Positions 28,076 to 37,829 of a stretch of DNA of 64,000 nt are shown piece by piece. Location of the stretch: positions 36,647 to 100,646 of the forward strand of contig JAFUIW010000001.1 in assembly GCA_017473945.1 (NCBI GenBank). Direction: 5' to 3'. A program made the translations under genes and the position numbers. Numbering within the stretch: position 1 is the stretch's first letter; each line of letters begins with the position of its first letter. This DNA comes from Methanobrevibacter sp. GTDB lineage: Archaea; Methanobacteriota; Methanobacteria; Methanobacteriales; Methanobacteriaceae. A model generated the notes under the pieces. The model was not told the origin of the DNA and searched no databases. It was given only the letters and a program-made list of their open reading frames with translations.

Positions 28076-28234
28076 CTATTGATCCAGTTTCATTATCTTG
28101 ATTCTATAGGAATCAAAGAATTCCTTTTCGTTGCTTATGTTTTCACATTCTGAAATTTCAGCAATAGCTTCTTCAAGTGCCTGGAAGTTATTGGATACAA
28201 TTACTTCATTCATCCGGGGTTTTGTTTCACACAT
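28076..28234 (-). CDS. First gene of the leftward early operon (52 aa, unknown)
   Basis: The start at 28234 is chosen because AGGAG lies about 11 bases upstream; in-frame ATGs up to 28273 run through an inverted repeat that looks like an operator. The product (MCETKPRMNEVIVSNNF...) is acidic and helical. No family recognised. It is the promoter-proximal gene of the replication operon. Confidence 0.5.
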   Translation of the reverse strand: MCETKPRMNEVIVSNNFQALEEAIAEISECENISNEKEFFDSYRIKIMKLDQ

Positions 28235-28254
28235 AGTTTTTACATCTCCTATCG

Positions 28255-28282
28255 ACCCCATTATCATTAACAAGTATGGGGT
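28255..28282. promoter_or_regulatory. Operator-like inverted repeat ACCCCAT-N14-ATGGGGT
   Basis: Perfect 7-bp arms at 28255-28261 and 28276-28282, just upstream of the first early gene. G/C-rich arms in an A/T-rich gap stand out. Confidence 0.5.
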
Positions 28283-28687
28283 AGCTAATATTCAACAATC
28301 TAAATTCACTATGGGTCAGAAATCTTTGAAAATAAAAATAGTATTGAGTTAAAATTAACTGTTCATTGTTTACCGAATATTTAGATTAAAATAAGATTTT
28401 TTTAACTTTTAAATTGTGTAAATCTTTATATATTTCTTAAAATAAACTAGATATTGGGTTAAGTTTTGAAAAGTATTAATTTTTAACATAGTTTTGCTGA
28501 CTAGTCTAATTATTTTTATTTTTCTTACTGACCCTAGGATTATATAAAAAAACAATATTTATACTCGCTATTCGTAAATATATTTTTTTTATAATCCTTT
28601 TTTCATGATCTATTTTTTTTCATTGCTTTTTCTTGATGTTCTACCTCGCTGAGTTGATTTTATGATCCATACCAAAAAAGTTGTACG

Positions 28688-28711
28688 ACAGTGAAAAATT
28701 GCTTTCACTGT
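28688..28711. promoter_or_regulatory. Inverted repeat ACAGTGAAA-N6-TTTCACTGT
   Basis: Perfect 9-bp arms (28688-28696 and 28703-28711), with a further half-site-like TCTCACTTGG about ten bases on. Likely a repressor site; no promoter was mapped. Confidence 0.5.
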
Positions 28712-29003
28712 GTAAAATTGTTCTCACTTGGTAATGGTAATCATAGTTATGTATTTTGAATATATAAACATTGCGATTAGTTTTTCATTGTTAATTCGTT
28801 CAGTTTTTTGGCAAAAAAATTTGAAGATAAGGCATGTATTTTTCAAGATTTTGTTAAACGTTGGAATACCTAATTATGTTAAAAAAACTATACTGTACAA
28901 AATCAAAATCATGTTGAGTAACAAAATTTTCAGTTGAGGTTGAAAATTTCTGCAAAAATATTCATGAATCCAATTGGCTATTGGTGGCACAATGTTTGAA
29001 GTT

Positions 29004-29034
29004 AAAGTAGATATTTTTAATAGCTACTTTTTTT
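29004..29034. terminator. Hairpin with T tract; reverse strand carries a shared promoter-like core
   Basis: AAAGTAG (29004-29010) pairs with CTACTTT (29024-29030), followed by four more T. On the - strand the same bases read AAAAAAGTAGCTATTA, identical to the capsid promoter core at 16720-16735. Terminator and promoter readings are both possible. Confidence 0.4.
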
Positions 29035-29102
29035 CATTCAATCTGGTGGGTCGAAATTTACATTAACAAAAAGAATATATAAAATTAAATTTGATTTTAA
29101 CT

Positions 29103-29154
29103 CTGGGTATATATGAAATGGTTTTGAAAAGTAGTTTTTAATGGCTATACCCAG
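29103..29154. promoter_or_regulatory. Inverted repeat CTGGGTATA / TATACCCAG
   Basis: Perfect 9-bp arms at 29103-29111 and 29146-29154 with imperfect outward extension, 34 bases apart, just past the end of the winged-helix gene. Could be an operator or a transcript-end structure. Confidence 0.45.
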
Positions 29155-29185
29155 ATGTTAATGTTGATTGTTTAGGTAAGGCAGG

Positions 29186-29680
29186 TCATATTTCTCCAAA
29201 TATGTCTTCACCCTTTTCAGTTAATCTAAACAGTTTTCCGTGTTTCGCTTCAGGATTGACGCATTCTATTAATCCCAAATCAAGCAATTGTTTAAACGTG
29301 TTGGAAACGAATTTATTGCTTCTGCGATTATTTGATTTTCTTTCAGGATATAATACTGCTTTAACATCCTGCATGCTCCAGTTTTCACGTCCCATTTCAA
29401 CATATAATCTGTGGATCATTCTGCAGGTTTCTTCTGAAACAAATCCATTTTCTAAAGCTTCTTTAATATCATCAAACGAATCTGTTAAGAAAAAATGAGA
29501 CCGTGTAGAATGGAATCCATATTTCTGAACTCTTTCTTTTCGTGGGATGGAATGGAGGAAATCCAAAGCTTCTTTATGTGTACTCTCCCAAGTTAATCCT
29601 GAGGTGTCATTTTCATCAGTGAAATCTAGTATGTACTCATAAATCCAATTCAATAGATTATTGTTGCTTTTTCGTATCAT
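29186..29680 (-). CDS. Winged-helix regulator, provirus right end
   Basis: The 164-aa protein has a helical N-terminal region (residues 1-90) and a C-terminal winged helix. The segment ENWSMQDVKAVLYPERKSNNRRSNKFVSNTFKQLLDLGLIECVNPEAKHGKLFRLTEKGEDI matches the small protein at 7407 in its last 35 residues. Position between the early control region and the integrase suits a lysogeny regulator. The N-terminal domain is unlike its paralogue's and may sense a signal or mediate oligomerisation. Confidence 0.7.
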   Translation of the reverse strand: MIRKSNNNLLNWIYEYILDFTDENDTSGLTWESTHKEALDFLHSIPRKERVQKYGFHSTRSHFFLTDSFDDIKEALENGFVSEETCRMIHRLYVEMGRENWSMQDVKAVLYPERKSNNRRSNKFVSNTFKQLLDLGLIECVNPEAKHGKLFRLTEKGEDIFGEI

Positions 29681-29745
29681 TGTTATACACCATTTTTATT
29701 TTTATATGATTAATTGTTTGGTATGTGGGTTAATAAAAAAAGAGT

Positions 29746-29758
29746 TAGAGAGCATTTG
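29746..29758 (+). repeat. 13-bp direct repeat flanking the integrase (copy 1)
   Basis: TAGAGAGCATTTG, identical to 31112-31124 on the other side of the integrase. Both copies are followed six bases later by ATTC and preceded 30-45 bases earlier by a TTTATATG-like box. Possible integrase arm site. Confidence 0.5.
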
Positions 29759-29869
29759 AGAACTATTCATTTCAAAAAAAGTCATATGAAAAATAGTTTT
29801 AGGATAGTCTAATAAAAAAATAAAAGATTAGTGGAATGTATAGGTTCCACTAAATTGATTTCAATTTGT

Positions 29870-31045
29870 TTATCCAATCAAATCAGGTATGCGTTCCTTG
29901 ATTAATTCAAGGTCATTTTTAAGGTCATCTATTTCTTTTCTATATCCTTCATTTTCTTTTTCAAGTTCTATGAATTCCGGAGAGTATCTGTCATACTCTT
30001 TGACTTCAGATAATATCAACACTCCATCCATAGCCTTTATGTATTTGTCTAGAAGCACTTCTTCATCTGCAAAGAAGTAAACGTCATTGACTGCACCGTT
30101 ACTTTTACCCTGCATGACGTTGATTGAATAGATATCCATTCCTGCTTTTTCAAGATTGGTAGCATGGTACTTACGCAGTATGTGGCCTCTTAAACGATTG
30201 TATCCTTTAATGCCTTTTTCAGGATTATCTCCAACTGTTCCAAGTCCAAGTGCATCATTCAACTCTTTGAATTTAAGACTAAAATATTGATCTCCAACTT
30301 TAAACAGTTTGTCTGTAGGTTGTAACTCTCTATATGGATTTTTAGGGTTATATTTTAGTTTTTCAGCACGATATTCAAGATAATGTATGATGAATCTTGT
30401 AGCTTCATCACTATTGAATGTTATGAAGAACTTGTTTGTTTTTTGTCTCCTGCTACGCCAAATAGGTATTATCTCCCCTTCAAATTGTTTCATATTTTCT
30501 ATTGCAGTTTTTATATCATCGCTGTGGTGATATCTGCTGGTTGCTTCTATGAAATTTTGTATGGTTAGGTTTCTAGCATCAATCTTGCTCATTCCACTGC
30601 TGGCTAAAAACAATATCAATGCTTGCATCAAGGGGTCTGCAATTTCTACAGCTTCTCTCAAAATTTCTTTTGTTGGAAGATCCTGTATTTTGATTGGACT
30701 TCTGACTAATGCATTTTTGTCATTCATTCTTGGTAGTTTGTGAATTTCTATTTCATGGTGGTGGTAGAAGATTTTAACCAGTTTTAAATAGTTTTTTGCA
30801 GAGTTAAGAGTCATGTTTTCTTTGCAGTAGTTCATGTAATTGATTAGTCTTTTTTTAAGAGTTCTCCTTTTCCATCTGATTTTTTGTTCTTCTTCTTCCT
30901 CTGCTTCGTCCAACAATTCTTGCAATGTTTTTTCTTGAAAATTGCAATAGTGTCTTAATGCATTTCTAAAACTATAATATGTTGATTTAGAGAGTCCTCT
31001 AGTAGTTATAAACTCTTGGAGTAACTCTTCATTTGTATTACTCAT
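29870..31045 (-). CDS. Tyrosine recombinase (provirus integrase)
   Basis: ATG 31045 is preferred; an in-frame ATG at 31054 abuts a GAG with no room for a ribosome site. The product is about 391 aa: an N-terminal SAM-like core-binding domain (about 10-120) and a catalytic domain. Landmarks are LFLASSGMSKIDARNL (first Arg region), RLRGHILRKYHATNL (H-x-x-R box) and GAVNDVYFF with the likely tyrosine nucleophile. The final 50 residues form a coiled coil. It would insert and excise the virus by site-specific recombination. It lies at the provirus-chromosome junction, next to direct repeats on both sides. Confidence 0.85.
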   Translation of the reverse strand: MSNTNEELLQEFITTRGLSKSTYYSFRNALRHYCNFQEKTLQELLDEAEEEEEQKIRWKRRTLKKRLINYMNYCKENMTLNSAKNYLKLVKIFYHHHEIEIHKLPRMNDKNALVRSPIKIQDLPTKEILREAVEIADPLMQALILFLASSGMSKIDARNLTIQNFIEATSRYHHSDDIKTAIENMKQFEGEIIPIWRSRRQKTNKFFITFNSDEATRFIIHYLEYRAEKLKYNPKNPYRELQPTDKLFKVGDQYFSLKFKELNDALGLGTVGDNPEKGIKGYNRLRGHILRKYHATNLEKAGMDIYSINVMQGKSNGAVNDVYFFADEEVLLDKYIKAMDGVLILSEVKEYDRYSPEFIELEKENEGYRKEIDDLKNDLELIKERIPDLIG

Positions 31046-32343
<1,298 letters not shown>

Positions 32344-32355
32344 AAAAAGTAAAAT

Positions 32356-32383
32356 AAGTTAAAATAATTTAATATTTTAACTT
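32356..32383. terminator. Bidirectional terminator between ArsA and membrane-protein gene
   Basis: A perfect 11-bp stem, AAGTTAAAATA/TATTTTAACTT, with a 6-base loop lies between convergent genes. It has T-rich flanks on the + side. Confidence 0.7.
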
Positions 32384-32722
32384 TTAATCATTTTTTTCAA
32401 AAAACCATCCAAGGCATATTGAAATTATAAACAATGCCACTAGCACCAGACTGTTGCCTGTTGAGTCGGTATTTGCAAAGTCAATGTAAAGTGAATTTGC
32501 AAAGTATATTATGAATAGTATCACTGCCAATATGCAGAATATCAAAGACAATGTTTTGTTTTCATATTTTTGCCTATATTTGGCAAAAAGTGACATTGCT
32601 ATAACTATTAAAGCCAAAGCCAGCAAAAAGACAAATATGAAGTAATATTGCGGCATTGTAGCAATGCATATGAGCAATATCGCAGTCACTGCAATCAGAA
32701 ATATCATTTCAGTTCTGTTCAT
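32384..32722 (-). CDS. Small membrane protein of the adhesin operon
   Basis: The start at 32722 follows GGTGAT. The 112-aa product has four hydrophobic stretches (FLIAVTAILLICIATM, FIFVFLLALALIVIAMSLF, LIFCILAVILFIIYFA, LVLVALFIISICLGWFF), so it is an integral membrane protein. It is the third gene after the adhesin, eight bases after the 62-aa gene. Unknown family; co-transcription suggests a helper in surface anchoring or export of the adhesin. Confidence 0.65.
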   Translation of the reverse strand: MNRTEMIFLIAVTAILLICIATMPQYYFIFVFLLALALIVIAMSLFAKYRQKYENKTLSLIFCILAVILFIIYFANSLYIDFANTDSTGNSLVLVALFIISICLGWFFEKND

Positions 32723-32730
32723 CAAATCAC

Positions 32731-32919
32731 CTATTCGCCAGTTTTTATGTTATGGACGGTAACTGCCAGTATTATGAACAGCATCAGTGTGGACATTGAC
32801 AGATTAAGCTGTTTACCAAGAAATATTAGAATGAACTCGTATGCGAGGCACACGATGAATACAATGTCCAATATTTTAATCGTCATTGGCTGTTCCTTAA
32901 AAGAATCTATAATTTTCAT
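32731..32919 (-). CDS. Small membrane protein (62 aa), coupled to the adhesin
   Basis: Its ATG overlaps the adhesin stop as ATGA. It has two hydrophobic stretches (IKILDIVFIVCLAYEFILIFLG and LSMSTLMLFIILAVTV). No family recognised. Translational coupling to the adhesin suggests a matched accessory membrane protein. Confidence 0.65.
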   Translation of the reverse strand: MKIIDSFKEQPMTIKILDIVFIVCLAYEFILIFLGKQLNLSMSTLMLFIILAVTVHNIKTGE

Positions 32920-35777
32920 GATACCTTCCAGCTTTTATCCCAGTATTTGGCAGGCACATTAAATGGTGACCAGCTTTCATCACTGAAATAATTGTAAGTT
33001 TCGGACTTTGTTAATTTCTTTGTTTGTCCATCACTTATATATATTGCGTTATTTCTATTTAAACTGAGGTCACTATTGATTTCAACTTCAATATAGTCGT
33101 ATCCGCCTTTATTGTTGGGAATGTTGTATACTTTCTTGTTTTGCTGGTATCCTGGGCGGGTAAATGTTATGGTGTCCATGACCTTGTGCCAGTCCTTTTC
33201 GTCAACATATTCATTTCTCACATCCACTCCGCTTTGCTGTATGAATACCATTGTACCAAGAATGCTCAGTCCGGTTTTTGTGGCTCCAGTCACGATTTTG
33301 CCGCCAACGAATGTTATGACCTTATATGCCATTTTGCTTAATGGATGGATTTGATCTAAAAGCTCTCCAAATTTTGATTTCGCTGATGTGAAAAGATTCA
33401 GCGTGTTGTCTATTCCTTGGATGATGTCTTTAGGAATCAGTCCGACACTGCAGCAGTCACAGCTTGTGGCTATGGATGACCCTTTGTAGGTTGCACTGTT
33501 GTGGGAATAGATCACACTTGAAACTCCGCTGGTTGTATTTAAAATTATTGCCGAATCGCTTCCATCCTCTGCAAACAGGCATAATATTTCACCGAATTGT
33601 ACGATGCTTGTTTTGCCGTTTGTAATTGCCATGAGTAAATTGTCCTGGGAGTTTGTGGTCATATTCATATATCTTGTTGAAACTTCTTCCAGACAATATT
33701 CTTCAATATTTGGCAATTGAAGGGAATTGATTAACCTGAATAATGAAACATTGTCTTTATTTCCTTTAACGCTCATTCCCATGCCTGAATCCAGCATGTT
33801 TAAATAGGTATCGTCAAGATTTATTCCGCCAAGTATTGCCATTGCATTTCCGCGTGTCCATGAAACTTCGAATTTGCCTGCATATTCATCAGCTATCTTA
33901 TCAGCAAGCCATGCTGTTTCAAGGGATGCTAAATGCATTCCATAAATGTTCATGACTCCAAAACGGTCCAAATAAAGCTTTTCATTGTTTAACCAGTTCT
34001 TTAGGATATTGGGTGTTATTTTTTCGTTAATGATGCTGTAGGCCTGCAATACTTCAAATCCCATAGTTTTCCTGTATTTGCCGGATAAACCGTAGCTTAT
34101 TGTTTCCTGCTTTTCAAGTTCTTCCTTGCCATTTAAAGCGAATTTGGTAGTGATATCCTCTTTTGTCACATAACCTTCGATGTTTCTTCCAAACAGGTTA
34201 AATGTTACAGGAGTATTTGTGTTCGTAAACCTGATTGATTTGGTGTTGTGATTTGTTATCTCGTCATAGCTTTTGTAGTTAAAGTCATATATTGTCTTTT
34301 GATAGAATTTGGATAGGCTGTATTTCACGCCCATTTCGTCATAGCTTTGTGTCATGACGTTGACTTTGGCGGTTATCTTGTCATTTTGCGCATATGTGAA
34401 TGTCTCACTGTTCTGCAATCCTTTGTCTGCATAAAATCCGAACACCTCCACATTGTCATTAGTGTTTGACCGGTAGTCTATCTGTGTAAATCCTTTAACT
34501 TTTGAGATGATTATTCCATTGCCTTTCAGATTGCTTTTGTTGGCATCACTTTGCACGCTACTTCCATCCAAGGGTATCAGATGATACTTATAGCCTATTA
34601 ATGTTGAGCTTACCCCATCGATTTTGGCATTTGAAAACAAATAACTTTTGGCACCGATTTGGACTGTAAAAATTTCATTTTTTGGCATTTTTATGATTCC
34701 GTTCAGTCCTGATTTTATTGTGTAGACTGAGTTTTCAAACACGTTATTCAAGGTCACATTGACATAATCCGGAATAAGGAGTGTATGAATGAAACTACTG
34801 GGATTTATCGCTTTATTAACAGTTATCTTATTTTTTACAGTCAAATCAGAATATTGTGTTGTTATTGTGTATTTTCCGTTTGGCAGGCTTAAATCAAGTG
34901 TTGCAATGCCGTTTTTATTTGTGGTTTTGGTGTATGTTTTCCCGTTAACCTTCAGAGTAACTTTTTTATTTGGCGATGCCTTGCCGTAAGTGTTCAGGAT
35001 TTTAACATTGAATTTAGCCTTCTGGGTTTCATTAAAGGTCAGATCACTTGTTTCAATCAGAGATTTTATCACAACGGTCTTTGATATGGATTCAGTTGTT
35101 TTTGGATTGGTTACTGTGATTGGATATGTTCCGGGCTTTAAACTGATTGCAAGAGTTGCAACTCCTTTTGCATTGGTTTTAACAGAAGTTGTTTTGCCGT
35201 TTATCTTGAATTTCACGGCAGCGTTTTTCAGAAGCTTTCCCTTTTTATCATAAAAGGTGGATGAGTATTTTCCCGTATTTTTATAGTATTTTGAATAATC
35301 ACTGCATTTTATCGTGCTTTTAATCGTTACTGTGCTTTTGGCGCTGGCACCTTCAAATTCACTGTTTCCATTGCACACGCTTAACACGGTATATGTTCCA
35401 CTCTTGTAATTCAGATTGATTGAAGCTTTCCCGGTCTTGTCAGTTGTTTTTGTAAGTGTCTGGCCATTTATGCTGATTTGTATTTTCGCATTTCCGATCG
35501 CTTTCTTTTTATATTTTAAAGTTACCGTAAATTTGCTTCCGTCCTTATAATGCATTTTAACATTTGGTGCAGTTAAAGTAACCTTTTTCTTTTCGACAGT
35601 TTGTGTTGCGCTTAATTTCTCCACGTTTTGCACATCACTATTGGACATGCTTAAATCCTCTTGTGAATCTGGTTGAATTTGTTGTAATGTTTCATTTTCG
35701 CCATCTGCTGCTGATACGGCAGAAATTAAAAAGAGTAACACGAAAACAAAACATATGGCGTTTATTTTTGCGTTCAT
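32916..35777 (-). CDS. Large adhesin-like surface protein with Ig-like repeats
   Basis: ATG 35777 is chosen; the longer frame uses a TTG at 35798. The 953-aa product starts with a signal peptide (MNAKINAICFVFVLLFLISAVSAAD). Next come several beta-sandwich repeats of about 80-90 residues, each with a K-V-T-L-T/K-x-x-V-K...G...TNKNG-A-TLDLS/LKPGTYTI pattern. A long C-terminal region (about 400-953) includes a CDCC cluster and hydrophobic stretches near 810-870. This is the architecture of methanobacterial adhesin-like proteins, which mediate attachment to bacteria, host or partner cells. No classic C-terminal anchor is seen. Confidence 0.8.
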   Translation of the reverse strand: MNAKINAICFVFVLLFLISAVSAADGENETLQQIQPDSQEDLSMSNSDVQNVEKLSATQTVEKKKVTLTAPNVKMHYKDGSKFTVTLKYKKKAIGNAKIQISINGQTLTKTTDKTGKASINLNYKSGTYTVLSVCNGNSEFEGASAKSTVTIKSTIKCSDYSKYYKNTGKYSSTFYDKKGKLLKNAAVKFKINGKTTSVKTNAKGVATLAISLKPGTYPITVTNPKTTESISKTVVIKSLIETSDLTFNETQKAKFNVKILNTYGKASPNKKVTLKVNGKTYTKTTNKNGIATLDLSLPNGKYTITTQYSDLTVKNKITVNKAINPSSFIHTLLIPDYVNVTLNNVFENSVYTIKSGLNGIIKMPKNEIFTVQIGAKSYLFSNAKIDGVSSTLIGYKYHLIPLDGSSVQSDANKSNLKGNGIIISKVKGFTQIDYRSNTNDNVEVFGFYADKGLQNSETFTYAQNDKITAKVNVMTQSYDEMGVKYSLSKFYQKTIYDFNYKSYDEITNHNTKSIRFTNTNTPVTFNLFGRNIEGYVTKEDITTKFALNGKEELEKQETISYGLSGKYRKTMGFEVLQAYSIINEKITPNILKNWLNNEKLYLDRFGVMNIYGMHLASLETAWLADKIADEYAGKFEVSWTRGNAMAILGGINLDDTYLNMLDSGMGMSVKGNKDNVSLFRLINSLQLPNIEEYCLEEVSTRYMNMTTNSQDNLLMAITNGKTSIVQFGEILCLFAEDGSDSAIILNTTSGVSSVIYSHNSATYKGSSIATSCDCCSVGLIPKDIIQGIDNTLNLFTSAKSKFGELLDQIHPLSKMAYKVITFVGGKIVTGATKTGLSILGTMVFIQQSGVDVRNEYVDEKDWHKVMDTITFTRPGYQQNKKVYNIPNNKGGYDYIEVEINSDLSLNRNNAIYISDGQTKKLTKSETYNYFSDESWSPFNVPAKYWDKSWKVS

Positions 35778-35906
35778 AGTATCTACCTTAATTGTCAATT
35801 TTTCAATAAAATCAACAATTAAAGTATGAAATACGTAGTATATGAACTTTATTTTTAAAATTAAATAGTAAATGACTTTTAAAATGAATTTTAAGAGTAA
35901 ACAACT

Positions 35907-36545
35907 CTAATATATGACAATAATACACATATAGGTAAATTCACTCTGAGCAATATCTTTTAAGTTTGCCTCTACAATTTTCTCGTCAGGATAACTTAAC
36001 CTCTCACAGACAACAACTTTCCTGTCCGGCTCAACACCGTTATCGAGCAGGAACTGTGCCATGTCCTTAACTTTGCGTGAAGGAAGAGCAATTGTCACTT
36101 TTCCATTGTTAATTACTGGCAGGATGTCCTCTATGTTTTCCCTTCCGTGAAATGTCATTACGTTGGCGTTGTCCCATTGTATGTGGCATTTTGCGGCCGC
36201 AAGCTGCAGTGAACTGATTCCCGGCACGACTTCAATGTTTTCCTTTGGGAAATCCTTTTCTGCGGAAATTCTCAAAACTGTATTCAAAACACCAGAAAAA
36301 CCTGGATCTCCTGTTGACAGGATTGAAACAGTATTGCCGTCGCAGGCTAGTTGAACACCTTCCTCTAGTTTGTCAAGTAAATCTTTTACATTAAATGCAA
36401 TTTTACCTGTAACGTCATCAAACAGGTCAATTGCACGTGTGCTTCCGACGGTGTAATCGCTTGACCTGACAGTGTCTATTGCTTTTTTGGTTAAATATTC
36501 GCTTGCTCCTGGACCTATTCCAACAATAAAAATTTTACCGGTCAT
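35907..36545 (-). CDS. cbiE: Cobalt-precorrin-7 C5-methyltransferase
   Basis: The 212-aa SAM-dependent methylase has the tetrapyrrole-methylase signatures: VGIGPGASEYLT at the N-terminus, STGDPGFSGVL in the middle and VPGISSLQLAAAKCHIQWDNANVMTFHGRE. These fit CbiE rather than CbiF/L/H. It methylates cobalt-precorrin-7 at C5 in anaerobic cobamide synthesis; methanogens need cobamides for methyl transfer. It begins one base after the HxlR-type regulator ends, so the two are an operon. Length is normal for a stand-alone CbiE without the CbiT domain. Confidence 0.88.
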   Translation of the reverse strand: MTGKIFIVGIGPGASEYLTKKAIDTVRSSDYTVGSTRAIDLFDDVTGKIAFNVKDLLDKLEEGVQLACDGNTVSILSTGDPGFSGVLNTVLRISAEKDFPKENIEVVPGISSLQLAAAKCHIQWDNANVMTFHGRENIEDILPVINNGKVTIALPSRKVKDMAQFLLDNGVEPDRKVVVCERLSYPDEKIVEANLKDIAQSEFTYMCIIVIY

Positions 36546-36546
36546 T

Positions 36547-36924
36547 TTAATCCTCGATATTCAATGTTTCTTTAAAAGTTTCTTTTAAATTGTCTCTTAT
36601 TTCATCTGAATAAGAATTTTCACTTTGCAGTGTGAACATGGCAAGTTCATAAACTATTCTGTTCATGGATTTGCCGTATTCTGTCAGGTAATATTCAGTT
36701 GTTACTGGAGTTGTGTCCAGAACATGCTTTTCAATCAAACCGTTTTCCTCCAGTTCCTTCAGGCAATTTGATAAAACCTTATTGCTTAGTTTGGGTTTGT
36801 CTTCTTTAAATTCCTTGAAGTGCTTTTTTCCAAAAAACATGTCCCTTATGATTTGAATGCTCCATTTCTTGTTGATTAGGTTCAGAGTTCTGTCAACCGG
36901 ACAAACTATTTTTTCTGTGTTCAT
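36547..36924 (-). CDS. HxlR-family winged-helix regulator
   Basis: The 125-aa protein has CPVDRTLNLINKKWSIQIIRDMFFGKKHFKEF, the family's N-terminal Cys (C8) and recognition helix, then a wing (TTPVTTEYYLTEYGKSM). HxlR-type proteins are dimeric and often respond to electrophiles or redox through that Cys. Tight spacing to cbiE suggests it controls cobamide synthesis or senses redox state for it. The target is inferred. Confidence 0.85.
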   Translation of the reverse strand: MNTEKIVCPVDRTLNLINKKWSIQIIRDMFFGKKHFKEFKEDKPKLSNKVLSNCLKELEENGLIEKHVLDTTPVTTEYYLTEYGKSMNRIVYELAMFTLQSENSYSDEIRDNLKETFKETLNIED

Positions 36925-37044
36925 AGTGATACTTTGATTAAATTCTTATATATAGTTACTTTAAAGTTACGTGGTTTCCTAAAAGTTACAAAAATCATTT
37001 AAATACTAAAATTAAATTATTATTAACGAATTGGGAGGGATTAG

Positions 37045-37821
37045 ATGGACAGATGCGAACAATTGGATTTTTTAATCAAATACTTGATAGATGAACGAGC
37101 CGAATCAATCGAAATTCCGGATGATTATCAGGATAAAAGAAATTTGCTTCGTGCATTGATGAATGTAAGAATGCCCTCTAAAGTGTCAGAGGAATTTTTA
37201 AAAGTTCAGGATGATTTTCTAACAAATGAAACATTAGGTAAGGAGTTGACATCAGTTGGGGATATTGGAGATGTTAACGGCAAGTTAATGCTTTGGCAGG
37301 GAGATATTGCAACCTTAAAAGCGGATGCAATTGTCAATGCTGCAAATTCAAAGCTGCTTGGTTGTTTTATTCCTCTTCACAACTGCATTGACAATGTTAT
37401 TCACTCAGCAGCAGGAGTTCAGCTACGGGATGAATGCAATACAATAATGAAGATACAAAATGAGGATGAGGGGGTGGGAAAGGCAAAAATCACAGGTGCC
37501 TATAACCTGCCTTCAAAATATGTTATCCACACTGTCGGACCGGCAATCCCTCAGGGATTAAAGCCGGCTGATGAAGACTGTGAAGCACTGGCCAGCTGCT
37601 ACAGGTCCTGCCTGGAAATAGCCAGTTACAATAAACTTGATTCAATAGCATTCTGCTGCATTTCAACTGGAGTATTTAATTTCCCGCAGGAATTGGCCGC
37701 AGAAATTGCCGTTAAGACTGTCAGCGAGTATCTGGAAAACAATGAAACCACTTTAGGTCATGTGATTTTCAACGTGTTTACTGATGACGACTATTCAATT
37801 TATAAAAAATTATTATTTTAG
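37045..37821 (+). CDS. Zinc-containing macrodomain protein (ADP-ribosyl hydrolase)
   Basis: The 258-aa protein has an N-terminal helical segment (1-75) and a macrodomain starting [42 protein letters not shown]. The LGCF-x-P-x-H-x-C-I-D-N motif is the zinc-macrodomain hallmark, with zinc ligands in Cys/His positions. The later [16 protein letters not shown] and [15 protein letters not shown] line the ADP-ribose pocket. Such enzymes remove mono-ADP-ribose from proteins. It is followed after eight bases by a SirTM-type sirtuin, which adds the mark, so the two form an opposing pair. GGGAGGG precedes the start. Confidence 0.85.
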   Translation: MDRCEQLDFLIKYLIDERAESIEIPDDYQDKRNLLRALMNVRMPSKVSEEFLKVQDDFLTNETLGKELTSVGDIGDVNGKLMLWQGDIATLKADAIVNAANSKLLGCFIPLHNCIDNVIHSAAGVQLRDECNTIMKIQNEDEGVGKAKITGAYNLPSKYVIHTVGPAIPQGLKPADEDCEALASCYRSCLEIASYNKLDSIAFCCISTGVFNFPQELAAEIAVKTVSEYLENNETTLGHVIFNVFTDDDYSIYKKLLF

Positions 37822-37829
37822 GTGATAAT

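Larger units (their letters stand above)
28235..29185. promoter_or_regulatory. Gene-free control region between early operon and winged-helix gene
   Basis: About 950 bp without a convincing gene; a 69-codon rightward frame at 28728 has no ribosome site. Visible elements are an inverted repeat ACCCCAT/ATGGGGT (28255-28282), an inverted repeat ACAGTGAAA/TTTCACTGT (28688-28711), and a hairpin AAAGTAG/CTACTTT with a T tract (29004-29034). There is also an inverted repeat CTGGGTATA/TATACCCAG (29103-29154), an 18-bp repeat (28484-28501) and very A/T-rich tracts. It is a good candidate for the virus operator region and perhaps a replication origin beside the MCM operon. Confidence 0.5.

Noticed and set aside
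28728..28937. 69-codon frame in the control region
   Set aside because: No ribosome site, erratic composition, and it overlaps operator-like repeats.
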